Positions 8,612 through 15,884 of a stretch of 40,114 nucleotides of DNA are shown here, piece after piece. The notes under the pieces are model-generated. The model did no database searches. It was not told where the DNA came from and saw only the letters and a program-made list of their open reading frames with translations. Source of the stretch: a virus. Every line of letters starts with the position of its first letter. Positions within the stretch are counted from its first letter, which is position 1. Location: the IMG/VR virus record IMGVR_UViG_3300045967_000017, positions 1 to 40,114 of that record; one strand, 5' to 3'. Position numbers and translations under genes: made by a program.

Positions 8612-10299
8612 GGCTGGCCTCCCACAAAAAACAGCTGCCCCTTCGGCACGTGCATCGGCTGCGGGTTGCGGCCGGCCAGCATCATGGCGTCGAACAAGGC
8701 GACCAGCGGATCGATCTTGGCCTTGCCGGCGGCCTGCTTGGTGATCAGCACGGCATTGCCGCGCTGCTCGGCCTTGGCGTTGCCGACGCACCACGCCATC
8801 AGCCGGGATCCGGCGTGCCACAGCGTGCCGTCCTTCAACGCCCGCTCGGAGGACCACACCGCGCCGGTGAGCCGGTATCCCTGGCTGATGCCGATCACCT
8901 GGCCCTCGCCGATGCCGTTCAGCGCCAGTTCGTTGACCAGGTCGGAAATGCCGTGTAGGTCGACGCCGACCGCCGCCTTTTCGGGCAGCAGCTCGGCTTC
9001 CTTCAGCCTGGCGACGATGGCCGCGACCTCCTCGATGTCCTGCGTCGGCCGCTCGCAGATCACCAGGTCGCCATCGGCGGCGAAGTCCTCCAGCCGCTGC
9101 GCGGTGTCGCGGCGCCGCTCGAGAACGTCGGTATGCGCCCACGCGCGCGACCACAGCAGCCAGTCGCGGGTCGTCCGGTCGCGGCCGAGCACCGCCAGGC
9201 CGAGCAGATCGTCGAGGCCGCCGCCGTCAATGCCGACCACCGCGACGTCGCAGCGTTCGATCAGGCTATCCAGCGTGATCGACGGATCGGCGGCATCTTC
9301 CCAATAGTCCGCGCCGGCCCAGCGGTCGTCGTGCAGCGCCAGGCCGATCTCGACGTTGAGGTGCTGCGAGGCCCAGCGCCGCTCCTCCTCCTCGCCCTTC
9401 TCCTGCGCGGTCGCCCAGTCGGCGACCAGCCGGTCGAGCGTTATCGACTTGCCGAGGTTCGGCAGCACCATCGGCCAGTGGCGCGGATCCTGCCATTCGG
9501 CCGACCGCTGCATCGATTCCGGGAACTCGTAGAGCACCGGCAGCATGCGGCCGTCCTTGACGCGTCCGTCACGAACGCCGCGCGCATAGCCGAGCTCGGC
9601 CCGGAACACGCCCGCCGGCGGCTGGTCGGACTGCGTCGAGATGAAGATCAGGAAGGCTTCCGGGTTGGCGATCACGCCGCCGCGGATCTGGCCGATGACG
9701 CGGCCGGCGAACGCCATCGTCGACATCAGGTGCAGCTCGTCGACCAGCACGCCGGCCGGCTTGGCGCCGGTCATCACCTTGAGGTCGAAGGTCTTCACCT
9801 TCAGCCTGGCCTTGGTCTTGCGGTCGAGGATGGTCTTGATGTGCTCCTGCACGAGGAAGCGTTTCGGCAGGTAGCCTTCCGGATCCGCGTCGATCATGCC
9901 GGCCGCCTGCTGGAAGGCGAGGTCGGCGACTTCCTGCGTCGGCCCGACCAGGATGAATTCCGCGCGCGGCCGCCTGTTCATCAACAGCGCCGTCACCATG
10001 ATCGCCGCGCCGCCGGTGGTCTTGGAGTTCTTCTTCGGCACCAGCGCGAACACTTCCGGCACCTGGCGGTTGCCGTTCTCGTCGAGCGAGCCGAACACCG
10101 CGCGGACGATATCGCGCTGCCACTGCCCGGCCGCATCGGCGAGCGCCGGCCGTCCCGGCACGTCAGGCAGCCTAAGCTTGCCGAAGATCCCGAGCGCCCG
10201 CTCGCCTTCGGCATCGTCGAGAGGTAGATCGGGAAGCAGCGAGCGCCCCTGCCGCAAGCGTGCGTCCCAGTCCGGGCAGGTGAAGCTCCAGCCGCTCAT
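8608..10299 (-). CDS. Terminase large subunit (HK97 type)
   Basis: 563 residues. This is the ATPase and nuclease that packages DNA into proheads. The variant Walker A is in ALVPKKNSKTT near residues 88-98, the usual HK97-like form lacking the classical GKT. Walker B is GVLVDELHL. The C-terminal nuclease domain starts at VVGIDGGGLDDLLGLAVLG (RNase H-like fold). I chose the ATG at 10299 because it forms ATGA with the small subunit stop; an in-frame ATG at 10317 is possible. It is followed directly by the protease-capsid gene, also through ATGA. With the HNH gene upstream, this suggests a cos-type packaging system. Confidence 0.95.
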   Translation of the reverse strand: MSGWSFTCPDWDARLRQGRSLLPDLPLDDAEGERALGIFGKLRLPDVPGRPALADAAGQWQRDIVRAVFGSLDENGNRQVPEVFALVPKKNSKTTGGAAIMVTALLMNRRPRAEFILVGPTQEVADLAFQQAAGMIDADPEGYLPKRFLVQEHIKTILDRKTKARLKVKTFDLKVMTGAKPAGVLVDELHLMSTMAFAGRVIGQIRGGVIANPEAFLIFISTQSDQPPAGVFRAELGYARGVRDGRVKDGRMLPVLYEFPESMQRSAEWQDPRHWPMVLPNLGKSITLDRLVADWATAQEKGEEEERRWASQHLNVEIGLALHDDRWAGADYWEDAADPSITLDSLIERCDVAVVGIDGGGLDDLLGLAVLGRDRTTRDWLLWSRAWAHTDVLERRRDTAQRLEDFAADGDLVICERPTQDIEEVAAIVARLKEAELLPEKAAVGVDLHGISDLVNELALNGIGEGQVIGISQGYRLTGAVWSSERALKDGTLWHAGSRLMAWCVGNAKAEQRGNAVLITKQAAGKAKIDPLVALFDAMMLAGRNPQPMHVPKGQLFFVGGQP

Positions 10300-10574
10300 T
10301 GCACCAGGACCCCCCACTCGGTCTCCTGGTGCGCGGTCTGCGCCTCGAGATTGGCTGCCGCCTTCTTGCCCGGTTTGTCGGCGGTCGCCTTGGCCGTCGA
10401 TGCCTGGTAGCCGTAGCGAAGCACCGCCATTGCCATGGCGTCGCGGCGCCGTGCGGTGACGGTGCTGTCGTTGATGACGTGCATTGCATATTCGAGCGCG
10501 GTCTCGAAATGAGGCCTTGCCTCGTGCTTCCGCGGCCGACCGCGGCCTCTAGGCTTTTTTTCCTCAGTCACCAC
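10296..10574 (-). CDS. Terminase small subunit (putative)
   Basis: About 92 residues from the GTG at 10574. It has a basic N-terminus, KKPRGRGRPRK, suited to DNA contact, and a helical segment FETALEYAMHVINDSTVTARRRDAMAMAVLRYGY typical of small terminases. The small subunit recognises the packaging site and recruits the large ATPase. The start is uncertain: GGAG lies 10 bases before the GTG, while an in-frame ATG at 10679 would add 35 residues of unlikely composition reaching into a palindrome. The four-base overlap with the large subunit and the position next to an HNH gene support the call. Confidence 0.75.
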   Translation of the reverse strand: MVTEEKKPRGRGRPRKHEARPHFETALEYAMHVINDSTVTARRRDAMAMAVLRYGYQASTAKATADKPGKKAAANLEAQTAHQETEWGVLVQ

Positions 10575-10705
10575 GGAAAAAATTCTCCGAATGGCTGCGG
10601 GGCCGACTGACGGCCGATGCCCCGTTTCGGGACATATACGCCCCCCCGGGCCCCTCGTCAGCAATATTGTTGCTGACAACAGTCAGATTGGGCAGGAATG
10701 TTGCG
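10575..10705. other. Intergenic region with palindrome and GC block, candidate cos site
   Basis: The gap between the HNH and small terminase genes. It holds a perfect inverted repeat, arms GTCAGCAA at 10657-10664 and TTGCTGAC at 10670-10677, and a run of C followed by GGGCCCC at 10641-10654. Cohesive-end sites of HNH-associated HK97-type phages usually lie just before the small terminase gene, so this is the best place for cos. No consensus proves it. The palindrome could instead be a regulatory site. Confidence 0.45.
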
Positions 10706-11068
10706 CTATGGCGTTGGATTGTTGCGCATTGCCTGCTCGGCCGCCTGCTTGGCGCTGTCATGGCAGGGCTTGCACAAAGTCTGGAAGGGACCGGCCCAGA
10801 ACCGCCGTTCGTCGCCACGGTGCGGCTCGACGTGGTCGCACACCAGCTGCGAGGTGTCGGCGATCACGTGATGGCAGATCGCACAGGTGAACAGGTCGCG
10901 GACCAGGACGGACCAGCGCAGCTGGCGCCAGCGCCTCGATGTGTACCATTCCTGCGAGGGCTGCGTCGTCTTGCGGTAGCTGGCTTCCGCCTGCCGGTCG
11001 CCGGGCGCAAAGCCGATGCGCGGCGCAAGGGCGGCAAGCCTTGGCTTAAGGTTGCTTAGTCTCGCCAT
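10706..11068 (-). CDS. HNH endonuclease of the packaging module
   Basis: 120 residues, normal for the family. The zinc-binding and catalytic pattern is visible: Cys62-x2-Cys65 (CAIC), Cys77-Asp78-His79 (CDHVEPH), and Cys99-x2-Cys102-His103 (CKPCH). HNH proteins encoded beside the terminase genes of HK97-like cos phages cooperate with the large terminase in cutting DNA at cos. The conserved position directly upstream of the small and large subunits fits that role rather than homing. The start at 11068 overlaps the end of the endolysin gene by 23 bases. Confidence 0.92.
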   Translation of the reverse strand: MARLSNLKPRLAALAPRIGFAPGDRQAEASYRKTTQPSQEWYTSRRWRQLRWSVLVRDLFTCAICHHVIADTSQLVCDHVEPHRGDERRFWAGPFQTLCKPCHDSAKQAAEQAMRNNPTP

Positions 11069-11771
11069 TGACCATCACCGTGACCTTGACGCCAGGGCTG
11101 GCGATCACGCTGACCAGCACCTCGCCCGCTTCTGGTTCCGGTGCAGGCTCCGGTACAGGCTCCCCTGCAGGACCGAACCAGGTGATAAGGTTCTCAATTG
11201 AACCATTCCAGCGGTTGCCATCGACCCGGGCAGAGATCCCGCTCACCTCGGCCTGGTCGGTGTATTGCCACAGCGACCAGACTGCCCAGGTGCCTTTCGG
11301 CCAGGAGGGCGCTGCAGCGCTCGTGTATTGGGCGATCCACAGCGAGGTGTTGTCGGCCAGGATGTCGCTGAGGCGATCGCCGAGCTGGTCCTTGATCAGA
11401 TGGCCGGAATAGATGCTGATCTGGAGATCGGGGCGGCAGTCGAGCAGATATTCGACGGCGTCCTCGAGATCGGACAGCGAGACGCCGGGATCCTCATGGT
11501 CGAGCACCATGCGCTCGCCGGGCAGCGGGTCGACCACCGAGAGGTAGAAGTCCATCTGCTCGTCGATCGAGCCTGGGCGCAAGAAATGATAGGTCGCGGT
11601 CTTCAGCCCGGCTTCGTGCGCCGCCACGCCGCGGCTGTAAAGCGTGTCATCCTGGTAGCTGGTGCCTTCGGTCGCCTTGAGGATGACGCCGACCGTGCCG
11701 CCTTTCTTGAGCGCGGCCCAGTCGGGCTCCGGATTGTGGTGAGAAATATCAATCACTATCGGGTTAGCCAT
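11046..11771 (-). CDS. Endolysin, GH25 family muramidase
   Basis: 241 residues. GH25 lysozymes cut the beta-1,4 bond between N-acetylmuramic acid and N-acetylglucosamine in peptidoglycan. The N-terminus, VIDISHHNPEPDW, carries the conserved Asp8. The Asp-x-Glu catalytic pair is Asp91 and Glu93 in VLDHEDPG, and SLWIAQYT and WSLWQYTD follow as in the family. There is no signal peptide, so release would need a holin. The C-terminal 50 residues contain a proline-rich linker (PVPEPAPEPE) and a small beta segment that may help binding. It lies upstream of the packaging genes, far from the membrane protein genes at 24.6-25.3 kb. Confidence 0.93.
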   Translation of the reverse strand: MANPIVIDISHHNPEPDWAALKKGGTVGVILKATEGTSYQDDTLYSRGVAAHEAGLKTATYHFLRPGSIDEQMDFYLSVVDPLPGERMVLDHEDPGVSLSDLEDAVEYLLDCRPDLQISIYSGHLIKDQLGDRLSDILADNTSLWIAQYTSAAAPSWPKGTWAVWSLWQYTDQAEVSGISARVDGNRWNGSIENLITWFGPAGEPVPEPAPEPEAGEVLVSVIASPGVKVTVMVNGETKQP

Positions 11772-11772
11772 C

Positions 11773-12078
11773 TCAGACGTCCCGCAATGTCGCCAGCGCC
11801 GCTAGCACGCGCTCACGCTTGGCCTTCCGGCGCGCATGGGTGGTGTCGAGCTCGCGCAGCTTGTCCTCGCGCTCGTCGACCAGGGCCTGCGCCCGCTGGT
11901 CGAAGTCCGCCAGCAGCGCGAAACGCTCGGCCTGGTAGGTGCGCTCGGCCTCCTCCAGTTCCTTGCGCCGGCGGCGGTAGAGGCCTTCGCCGCCGCTGAT
12001 GATGGCCTCGATCTCGGCTGAGGCGCCGACGAGGCGCGGAGCGTTCAGGGCGGACAGTTTTTCGGCTGGTTGGGTCAT
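11773..12078 (-). CDS. Coiled-coil protein of unknown function (101 aa)
   Basis: 101 residues, mostly one long charged helix with heptad character from about residue 30 to 95 (RRRRKELEEAERTYQ, LVDEREDKLREL, RRKAKRERVLAAL). No catalytic motif, signal peptide or membrane segment. A good ribosome site, AAGGAG, lies about 6 bases before the ATG. It is the first gene after the structured gap at 12079-12274 and ends one base before the endolysin start. It probably opens the late operon. A scaffolding, regulatory or lysis-timing role would all be guesses. Confidence 0.7.
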   Translation of the reverse strand: MTQPAEKLSALNAPRLVGASAEIEAIISGGEGLYRRRRKELEEAERTYQAERFALLADFDQRAQALVDEREDKLRELDTTHARRKAKRERVLAALATLRDV

Positions 12079-12274
12079 TTTCGCTCTCCTTTTCCGGGCT
12101 CAGGTTTTCACGTGAAACGACACATCATCAGGGCACGTCGGGCAGGAGCCAAGCATTTAGACGTATGGGGGAATCCGGACTCATTGTGTGCGCGTGTCCG
12201 CGCGTATGAATCAAGAATCCCCCATACGTGGAAAAGGGGCGGAAGTGCCCAACGTGCCCTGACATTGTTTTCAT
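12079..12274. other. Intergenic region with nested inverted repeats
   Basis: No gene seen in 196 bases. It holds a perfect palindrome TTTCACGTGAAA at 12106-12117. An outer inverted repeat has 11-base arms, TCAGGGCACGT at 12128-12138 and its complement at 12252-12262. An inner one has 12-base arms, ACGTATGGGGGA at 12161-12172 and its complement at 12218-12229. The region separates the primase-helicase gene from the late genes. It is a candidate for the late promoter region, the replication origin, or a structured RNA leader. Confidence 0.75.
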
Positions 12275-13651
12275 TCATAAATTTAGCTCGTCCTTTGGCG
12301 GCCGATGTTCCTTGAATCTCATCCCCAGGTAGCCGCGCACTCCATCCCGCTTGTGCTGGTTGAAACCCTTGCGGCGGTTGATAGCGACGACGAACTGCTT
12401 GCGCGTGCCGATCTTCTCGCCGGTGTTCTTGCAGAACAGCGACCATTCGCCGAAAAGAGCCTGGCGGCTCAGGAAGGCCTTCTCATCGGCCGGCGCGAAG
12501 TCGATCGTTTCCTCGATCCAGCCGCCGAGCACGTCCTCGCCCTCGAGATATTCCTCGGTGGCGTCCATCACGGCCGGCGGCGGCTGCAGGCCCATCGCGG
12601 ACCAGTGGCGGGCGCCCTCGATCATCCAGGCCAGGATGCCAGGCCATTCGAGCCTGAGTAGCTGCTCGAGCCCGAAGATGCGCTCGCTGGCCGGAATCCT
12701 CACCGTGAAGGGGATGATCTGCATCCGGCGCCGCCAGGCCTCGTCGACGCCCTTGAGCTCAGGCTTATGGTTGCCCGAAACCATCAGCTTGAGCACCGGC
12801 CTGTATTCGAAGAAATCCATGCGCATGAAACGCGCCGAGATGGTTTCGCCGCCGGTCAGCGTCTTGATCCGCGTCTCGTCCCATCTGCGGCCTTCCGCGG
12901 TTTCGGACGCCACCACCAGCCTGGCGCCCTGCAGGTTGGCGAGCTCGGTCGGGTGGCGATCGTTGCCGGTCTGCGAGAAGGCGTCGATCGCCGCGGTCTT
13001 CGCATAGTCGCCCATGACGCCGGAAATGGTGTTGACGAAGGTCGTCTTGCCGTTGCCGCCGGGGCCGTAGAGGAAGAACAGGCACTGCTCCTGCGTCGAG
13101 CCGGTAAGGCAATAGCCGCAGACCCGCTGAAGATAGTCGACCAGGGCGGCATCGCCGGCCGTCACCTTTTCGAGGAACTCGATCCACAGCGGGCAATCGC
13201 CGGACGGCTTCACGGTCGTGGACTTGGTCAGGTAGTCGCCGGGAATCGCCATCCGGCTGAAGCGGTCGTCGTCGAGCTGGTGCACCTCGCCGCGGCAGTT
13301 GAGCGCCATCGGGTCATGGTCCCATTGGTCGACGACGGCCGCCAGGATCGGATCGGAGCGCGCCAGCGACACGATCGCGTTGACGGTCCTGGCCGACAGG
13401 ATCTTGGCTTTCATGGTCTTCGAGGCGGCGATCGAGTCTTCGCGGCAGAGCGCGCGGGATTCCGAATAGACGCGCATCAGTTCGTCGCGCACCCACATCT
13501 CGCCGTCGTAGATCATCCAGCGGTTCCAGTCCGAGACGTATCGGAAGAACGACGAATGGCGCCGTGCGAACTCCAGCGCCAGCGCCTCGTCGGTATGTTC
13601 CTTGACCTCTGGTGAGGCTGCTGTCGCATCGCGTGGCGTCTCATCCTTCAC
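12275..13651 (-). CDS. D5/P4-type primase-helicase (SF3 ATPase)
   Basis: 458 residues. The C-terminal superfamily 3 helicase is clear: Walker A GPGGNGKTT at 196-204, Walker B-like RLVVASE at 244-250, sensor-like SGNHKP at 292-297, and the D5 family pattern FRYVSDWNRWMIYDG near the N-terminus. These enzymes unwind phage DNA at replication start. No primase active-site domain is visible, so this may be the helicase part only. I chose the GTG at 13651 because it forms GTGA with the stop of the preceding gene; an ATG further upstream in frame would add residues of shadow-like composition. It is the last clear replication gene before the late region. Confidence 0.88.
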   Translation of the reverse strand: MKDETPRDATAASPEVKEHTDEALALEFARRHSSFFRYVSDWNRWMIYDGEMWVRDELMRVYSESRALCREDSIAASKTMKAKILSARTVNAIVSLARSDPILAAVVDQWDHDPMALNCRGEVHQLDDDRFSRMAIPGDYLTKSTTVKPSGDCPLWIEFLEKVTAGDAALVDYLQRVCGYCLTGSTQEQCLFFLYGPGGNGKTTFVNTISGVMGDYAKTAAIDAFSQTGNDRHPTELANLQGARLVVASETAEGRRWDETRIKTLTGGETISARFMRMDFFEYRPVLKLMVSGNHKPELKGVDEAWRRRMQIIPFTVRIPASERIFGLEQLLRLEWPGILAWMIEGARHWSAMGLQPPPAVMDATEEYLEGEDVLGGWIEETIDFAPADEKAFLSRQALFGEWSLFCKNTGEKIGTRKQFVVAINRRKGFNQHKRDGVRGYLGMRFKEHRPPKDELNL

Positions 13652-13860
13652 CTCATCCGCCTCCGCTGCGACCGCTCGACGAGCTCGGCGTCGATCTTGC
13701 CGGTCGGTATTCCCGGCCAGTAGGGCATGTCGTGCCTTGGATGGTCCTGGTCGGCCTTGCCGCCCTTTGCCCAGTATCGCCGGGATGCCACCCGGGCATG
13801 GGCTGCGGCTTCCTGGAACCAGTCGGCCTGGGTGATGTCGTCGGGGCGTTGTGGCGTCAT
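13648..13860 (-). CDS. Small protein of unknown function (70 aa)
   Basis: 70 residues, MTPQRPDDITQADWFQEAAAH at the start, a tryptophan- and aromatic-rich middle (ASRRYWAKGG, DMPYWPGIP) and a basic end (ERSQRRRMR). No family recognised. The ATG at 13860 follows the divergent regulatory gap shared with brnT. Its stop overlaps the GTG of the primase-helicase, so the two are translationally coupled. It could be a replication accessory or loader, but only its position points there. Confidence 0.65.
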   Translation of the reverse strand: MTPQRPDDITQADWFQEAAAHARVASRRYWAKGGKADQDHPRHDMPYWPGIPTGKIDAELVERSQRRRMR

Positions 13861-13884
13861 GCCGCGCCCCGCGAAATTCTTTTC

Positions 13885-13929
13885 TGTACCCCCACAAAGA
13901 TATTGCATCCGGCGATTAATGGGGGTACA
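13885..13929. promoter_or_regulatory. Operator and promoter of the brnTA pair
   Basis: A perfect 10-base inverted repeat, TGTACCCCCA at 13885-13894 and TGGGGGTACA at 13920-13929. A possible -35 TTGCAT (13903-13908) and a weak -10 TACATA (13926-13931) are 17 bases apart, and the right arm overlaps the -10. BrnA antitoxins are known to repress their own operon. The likely transcription start is at or very near the brnT ATG, so the message may be almost leaderless. The gap is shared with the divergent gene at 13860. Confidence 0.6.
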
Positions 13930-13937
13930 TAAGTCTT

Positions 13938-14219
13938 ATGAAGATCGTGTGGGACGAAAAGAAGCGGCTGGACAACATCAGGGATCACGAAGGTTATGAC
14001 TTCGCTTCCCTCGGGAACGCCGATGGCTTCACGGCCGAGGGTGAGGCGTTCTTCACCACTGCCACGATCGTCGTTGCGAAGAAAGGAAGGCGGATGGCGA
14101 TCGGCCCGCTTGAGGGTCACACGATTGCCGTCGTCTATGCCCGGCTGGGCAGCGAGGCAATCTCGCTGGTGAGCATGCGCCGGGCCGACCGGGCTGAAAG
14201 GAGGCTTCACCATGGCTGA
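13938..14219 (+). CDS. brnT: BrnT-family toxin (ribonuclease)
   Basis: 93 residues, the usual BrnT size. Family features are visible: MKIVWDEKKRLDNIRDHEG at the start, an IGPLEGHTIAVVYAR segment, and SLVSMRRADRAERRLHH at the end. BrnT folds like RelE and cuts RNA, slowing translation until BrnA binds it. The gene overlaps brnA by 8 bases and has the expected toxin-first order. It runs against the surrounding leftward early operon, so lytic transcription would pass through it in antisense. It may stabilise the prophage or exclude other phages; both are inference. Confidence 0.85.
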   Translation: MKIVWDEKKRLDNIRDHEGYDFASLGNADGFTAEGEAFFTTATIVVAKKGRRMAIGPLEGHTIAVVYARLGSEAISLVSMRRADRAERRLHHG

Positions 14220-14550
14220 CAAACGAAAGATCAATTTGCGGGAAGTGCCCGATGACAAATGGTCGGACGCGCATGAGGCCGAGCTGCAACGGCGCATCGC
14301 CGCCAATCCCGACGACTGGTCGCCTGGCGACGACGAAAAGGTCGAGCTGAGGACGTTCGCCGAAGAGTTTCCTGCGGCCGCGGAGGAGATCGCCCGCAAG
14401 AAGCTCGGTCGGCCACCGGTGGGCGAAGCACCCAAGCGCGCCGTCAAGCTGCGTCTGGATGCCGACGTGATCGAGCGGTTCAAGGCCGGTGGCGCCGGCT
14501 GGCAGACGCGCATGAACCAGGCGCTGCGCAAGGCGGCGGGGCTGCGGTAA
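14212..14550 (+). CDS. brnA: BrnA-family antitoxin
   Basis: 112 residues. The C-terminal half carries the BrnA signature: GRPPVGEAPKRAVKLRLDADVIERFKAGGAGWQTRMNQ in outline, a ribbon-helix-helix DNA-binding domain. The N-terminal half (KINLREVPDDKWSDAHEAELQRRI) should wrap the toxin. BrnA neutralises BrnT and represses the shared promoter, most likely at the inverted repeat 13885-13929. The start overlaps the end of brnT, giving coupled translation. It ends four bases before the stop of the convergent gene at 14555. Confidence 0.88.
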   Translation: MADKRKINLREVPDDKWSDAHEAELQRRIAANPDDWSPGDDEKVELRTFAEEFPAAAEEIARKKLGRPPVGEAPKRAVKLRLDADVIERFKAGGAGWQTRMNQALRKAAGLR

Positions 14551-14554
14551 GGCG

Positions 14555-14740
14555 TCACCTTTCGCCTCCGCGCCGCTCGTCGAGCTCGAGCGCCGACACG
14601 AGCTCGTCGACCGCGTCGATCAGCTCCTGGCGCGCTTCTTGCCGCGCCTCCTTGTCGTTGGCGCGCCAGACCACGATGATCAGCCATTCCTCGAAGGCCT
14701 CGAGCGCGGCGCTCAGGATCTCTGCCTGCTCCGGTGTCAT
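14555..14740 (-). CDS. Small acidic helical protein of unknown function (61 aa)
   Basis: 61 residues, largely helical and rich in Glu and Ala (AEILSAALEAFEEWLIIVVWRAND, then ARQELIDAVDELVSALEL). No membrane segment of convincing length. The start overlaps the stop of the VRR-NUC gene (ATGA), so it belongs to the leftward early operon. It is the last gene of that operon before brnTA. No family recognised. Confidence 0.6.
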   Translation of the reverse strand: MTPEQAEILSAALEAFEEWLIIVVWRANDKEARQEARQELIDAVDELVSALELDERRGGER

Positions 14741-15168
14741 GCCGCTACCTCGATCGATCGTTTGAGCGCGCCCCAGGCCTTCAGCTGCTCGATGGCGCCG
14801 CCATAGCTGTCGACCCAGGCGGACAGGCCTCCAGCGTCCGCCAGATCGGCCAGGAACGCGTGTTGGGCGTCGGTGGGTCTTTCCCCCCGCCTCTTGAGCT
14901 CGAGCGCGTGGAGGCGGCCTGAGGGCGGCGCTACGAGCAGGAAATCGGAGACGCCCGGCCTAGTCCCCATTCTTTTCAGCCGGGCGCCAGCGCCATCCGG
15001 CCTCAGTTCCCCGTTCGGGCAGTGGAACCAGAGCCAGCCTGGTGCGAGATTGACGCGGATGGTGTCAGCGATCGCGCAATGGGTCGCGAATTCGGCGGCG
15101 GCAGGCGGCTTCGTGCCGCGCTGGCGGCGCGGATCCTTCAACAGGTCGAGTTGCCGCCAGGCGGTCAT
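14737..15168 (-). CDS. VRR-NUC domain nuclease
   Basis: 143 residues. The PD-(D/E)XK-type VRR-NUC core is visible: GTRPGVSDFLLVAPPSGRLHALELKRRGERPTDAQ in outline, giving the acid in GVSD, the ELK pair in ALELK and the trailing Gln. Phage VRR-NUC proteins are structure-specific nucleases acting on branched or flap DNA in replication and recombination. The start at 15168 was chosen because it forms ATGA with the stop of the methyltransferase gene. Residues upstream in frame have shadow composition. Confidence 0.85.
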   Translation of the reverse strand: MTAWRQLDLLKDPRRQRGTKPPAAAEFATHCAIADTIRVNLAPGWLWFHCPNGELRPDGAGARLKRMGTRPGVSDFLLVAPPSGRLHALELKRRGERPTDAQHAFLADLADAGGLSAWVDSYGGAIEQLKAWGALKRSIEVAA

Positions 15169-15854
15169 GCGGCGGCCTCGTCGACTTCGTTCCCCCAGGC
15201 ATCCCATCCTGGTCGTGGCGGCCCGCGACGGTTGAGCTCGATCTTGGGTATGGTCGGATAATATTGCTCGATCATTTCGAGGAAGCATTCCGGCTTGGCC
15301 GAATGCGAGCCGCGCGCCGCCTCGATCAGCGATGGCCATTGCGTGCCGGGAGCCGGACAGGGAATCTTGCCGCGCGTACCGATCAGCAGCAATTCATGCC
15401 GGCTTCGGTTCCAGCGGCCGAGCCCGATGCGATCTTTGCCCCAGCAGTAGTTGGACTTGTATTCGAAGCCCCAGGCATCCATGACATCGAGCGCTATGCG
15501 CAGATGCTGGTTGGTCGTCCACAACCACAGAGCGCAGTCCTGGGCGGCGATCGACGGCACGTCGCGCGCCTTGATCACCTCGATCGAGCTCGTCGGATAA
15601 TGATTGGCGGCATGGCGGTCCATGCCGGTATCTTCACCCCACACGGAATCGTGCCATTCAGGATCAGAAACGATCACGCCATAACGGCGATCGGGAAACG
15701 CCAGGATACGGCTGGCCAGTTGCCGCTCGCGATCGGCGCGCCGTTCGGCTTTCGGGTTTGCGGCAGCTTTCGCCCTGGCGAGCTTTTTGCGATGGCGTCG
15801 CACTCGCTCGGCGACAGTCATCGGACCTTTTTTGAACAGCGTCGAGCGCGACAT
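15165..15854 (-). CDS. MT-A70 family DNA adenine methyltransferase, DPEW variant
   Basis: 229 residues. MT-A70 enzymes transfer methyl from S-adenosylmethionine to adenine N6. The catalytic motif appears as Asp64-Pro65-Glu66-Trp67 (VIVSDPEWHD) instead of the usual DPPW. Later family features are ALWLWTTNQHLRIALDVMDAW, SRHELLLIGTRG, and the C-terminal GPPRPGWDAWGNE, which helps bind the cofactor. The basic N-terminus (RHRKKLARAKA) may bind DNA. It lies in the early operon with a GcrA-like regulator and two nucleases. It could protect phage DNA from host nucleases or change methylation-dependent transcription. The effect of Glu66 on activity is unknown. Confidence 0.88.
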   Translation of the reverse strand: MSRSTLFKKGPMTVAERVRRHRKKLARAKAAANPKAERRADRERQLASRILAFPDRRYGVIVSDPEWHDSVWGEDTGMDRHAANHYPTSSIEVIKARDVPSIAAQDCALWLWTTNQHLRIALDVMDAWGFEYKSNYCWGKDRIGLGRWNRSRHELLLIGTRGKIPCPAPGTQWPSLIEAARGSHSAKPECFLEMIEQYYPTIPKIELNRRGPPRPGWDAWGNEVDEAAA

Positions 15855-15884
15855 TTCGTTACGCCTCCATGTAACGAAAAGAGG

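Noticed and set aside
8612-9154. N-terminal extension of the protease-capsid frame to 814 residues
   Set aside because: The extra residues overlap the terminase frame and have shadow composition. The ATG at 8611 couples with the terminase stop.
6698-9307. Long open frame of 869 codons on the plus strand
   Set aside because: It is antisense to terminase and protease-capsid. Its translation is rich in Arg, His and Asp in the manner of complement frames of high-GC genes and shows no domain.
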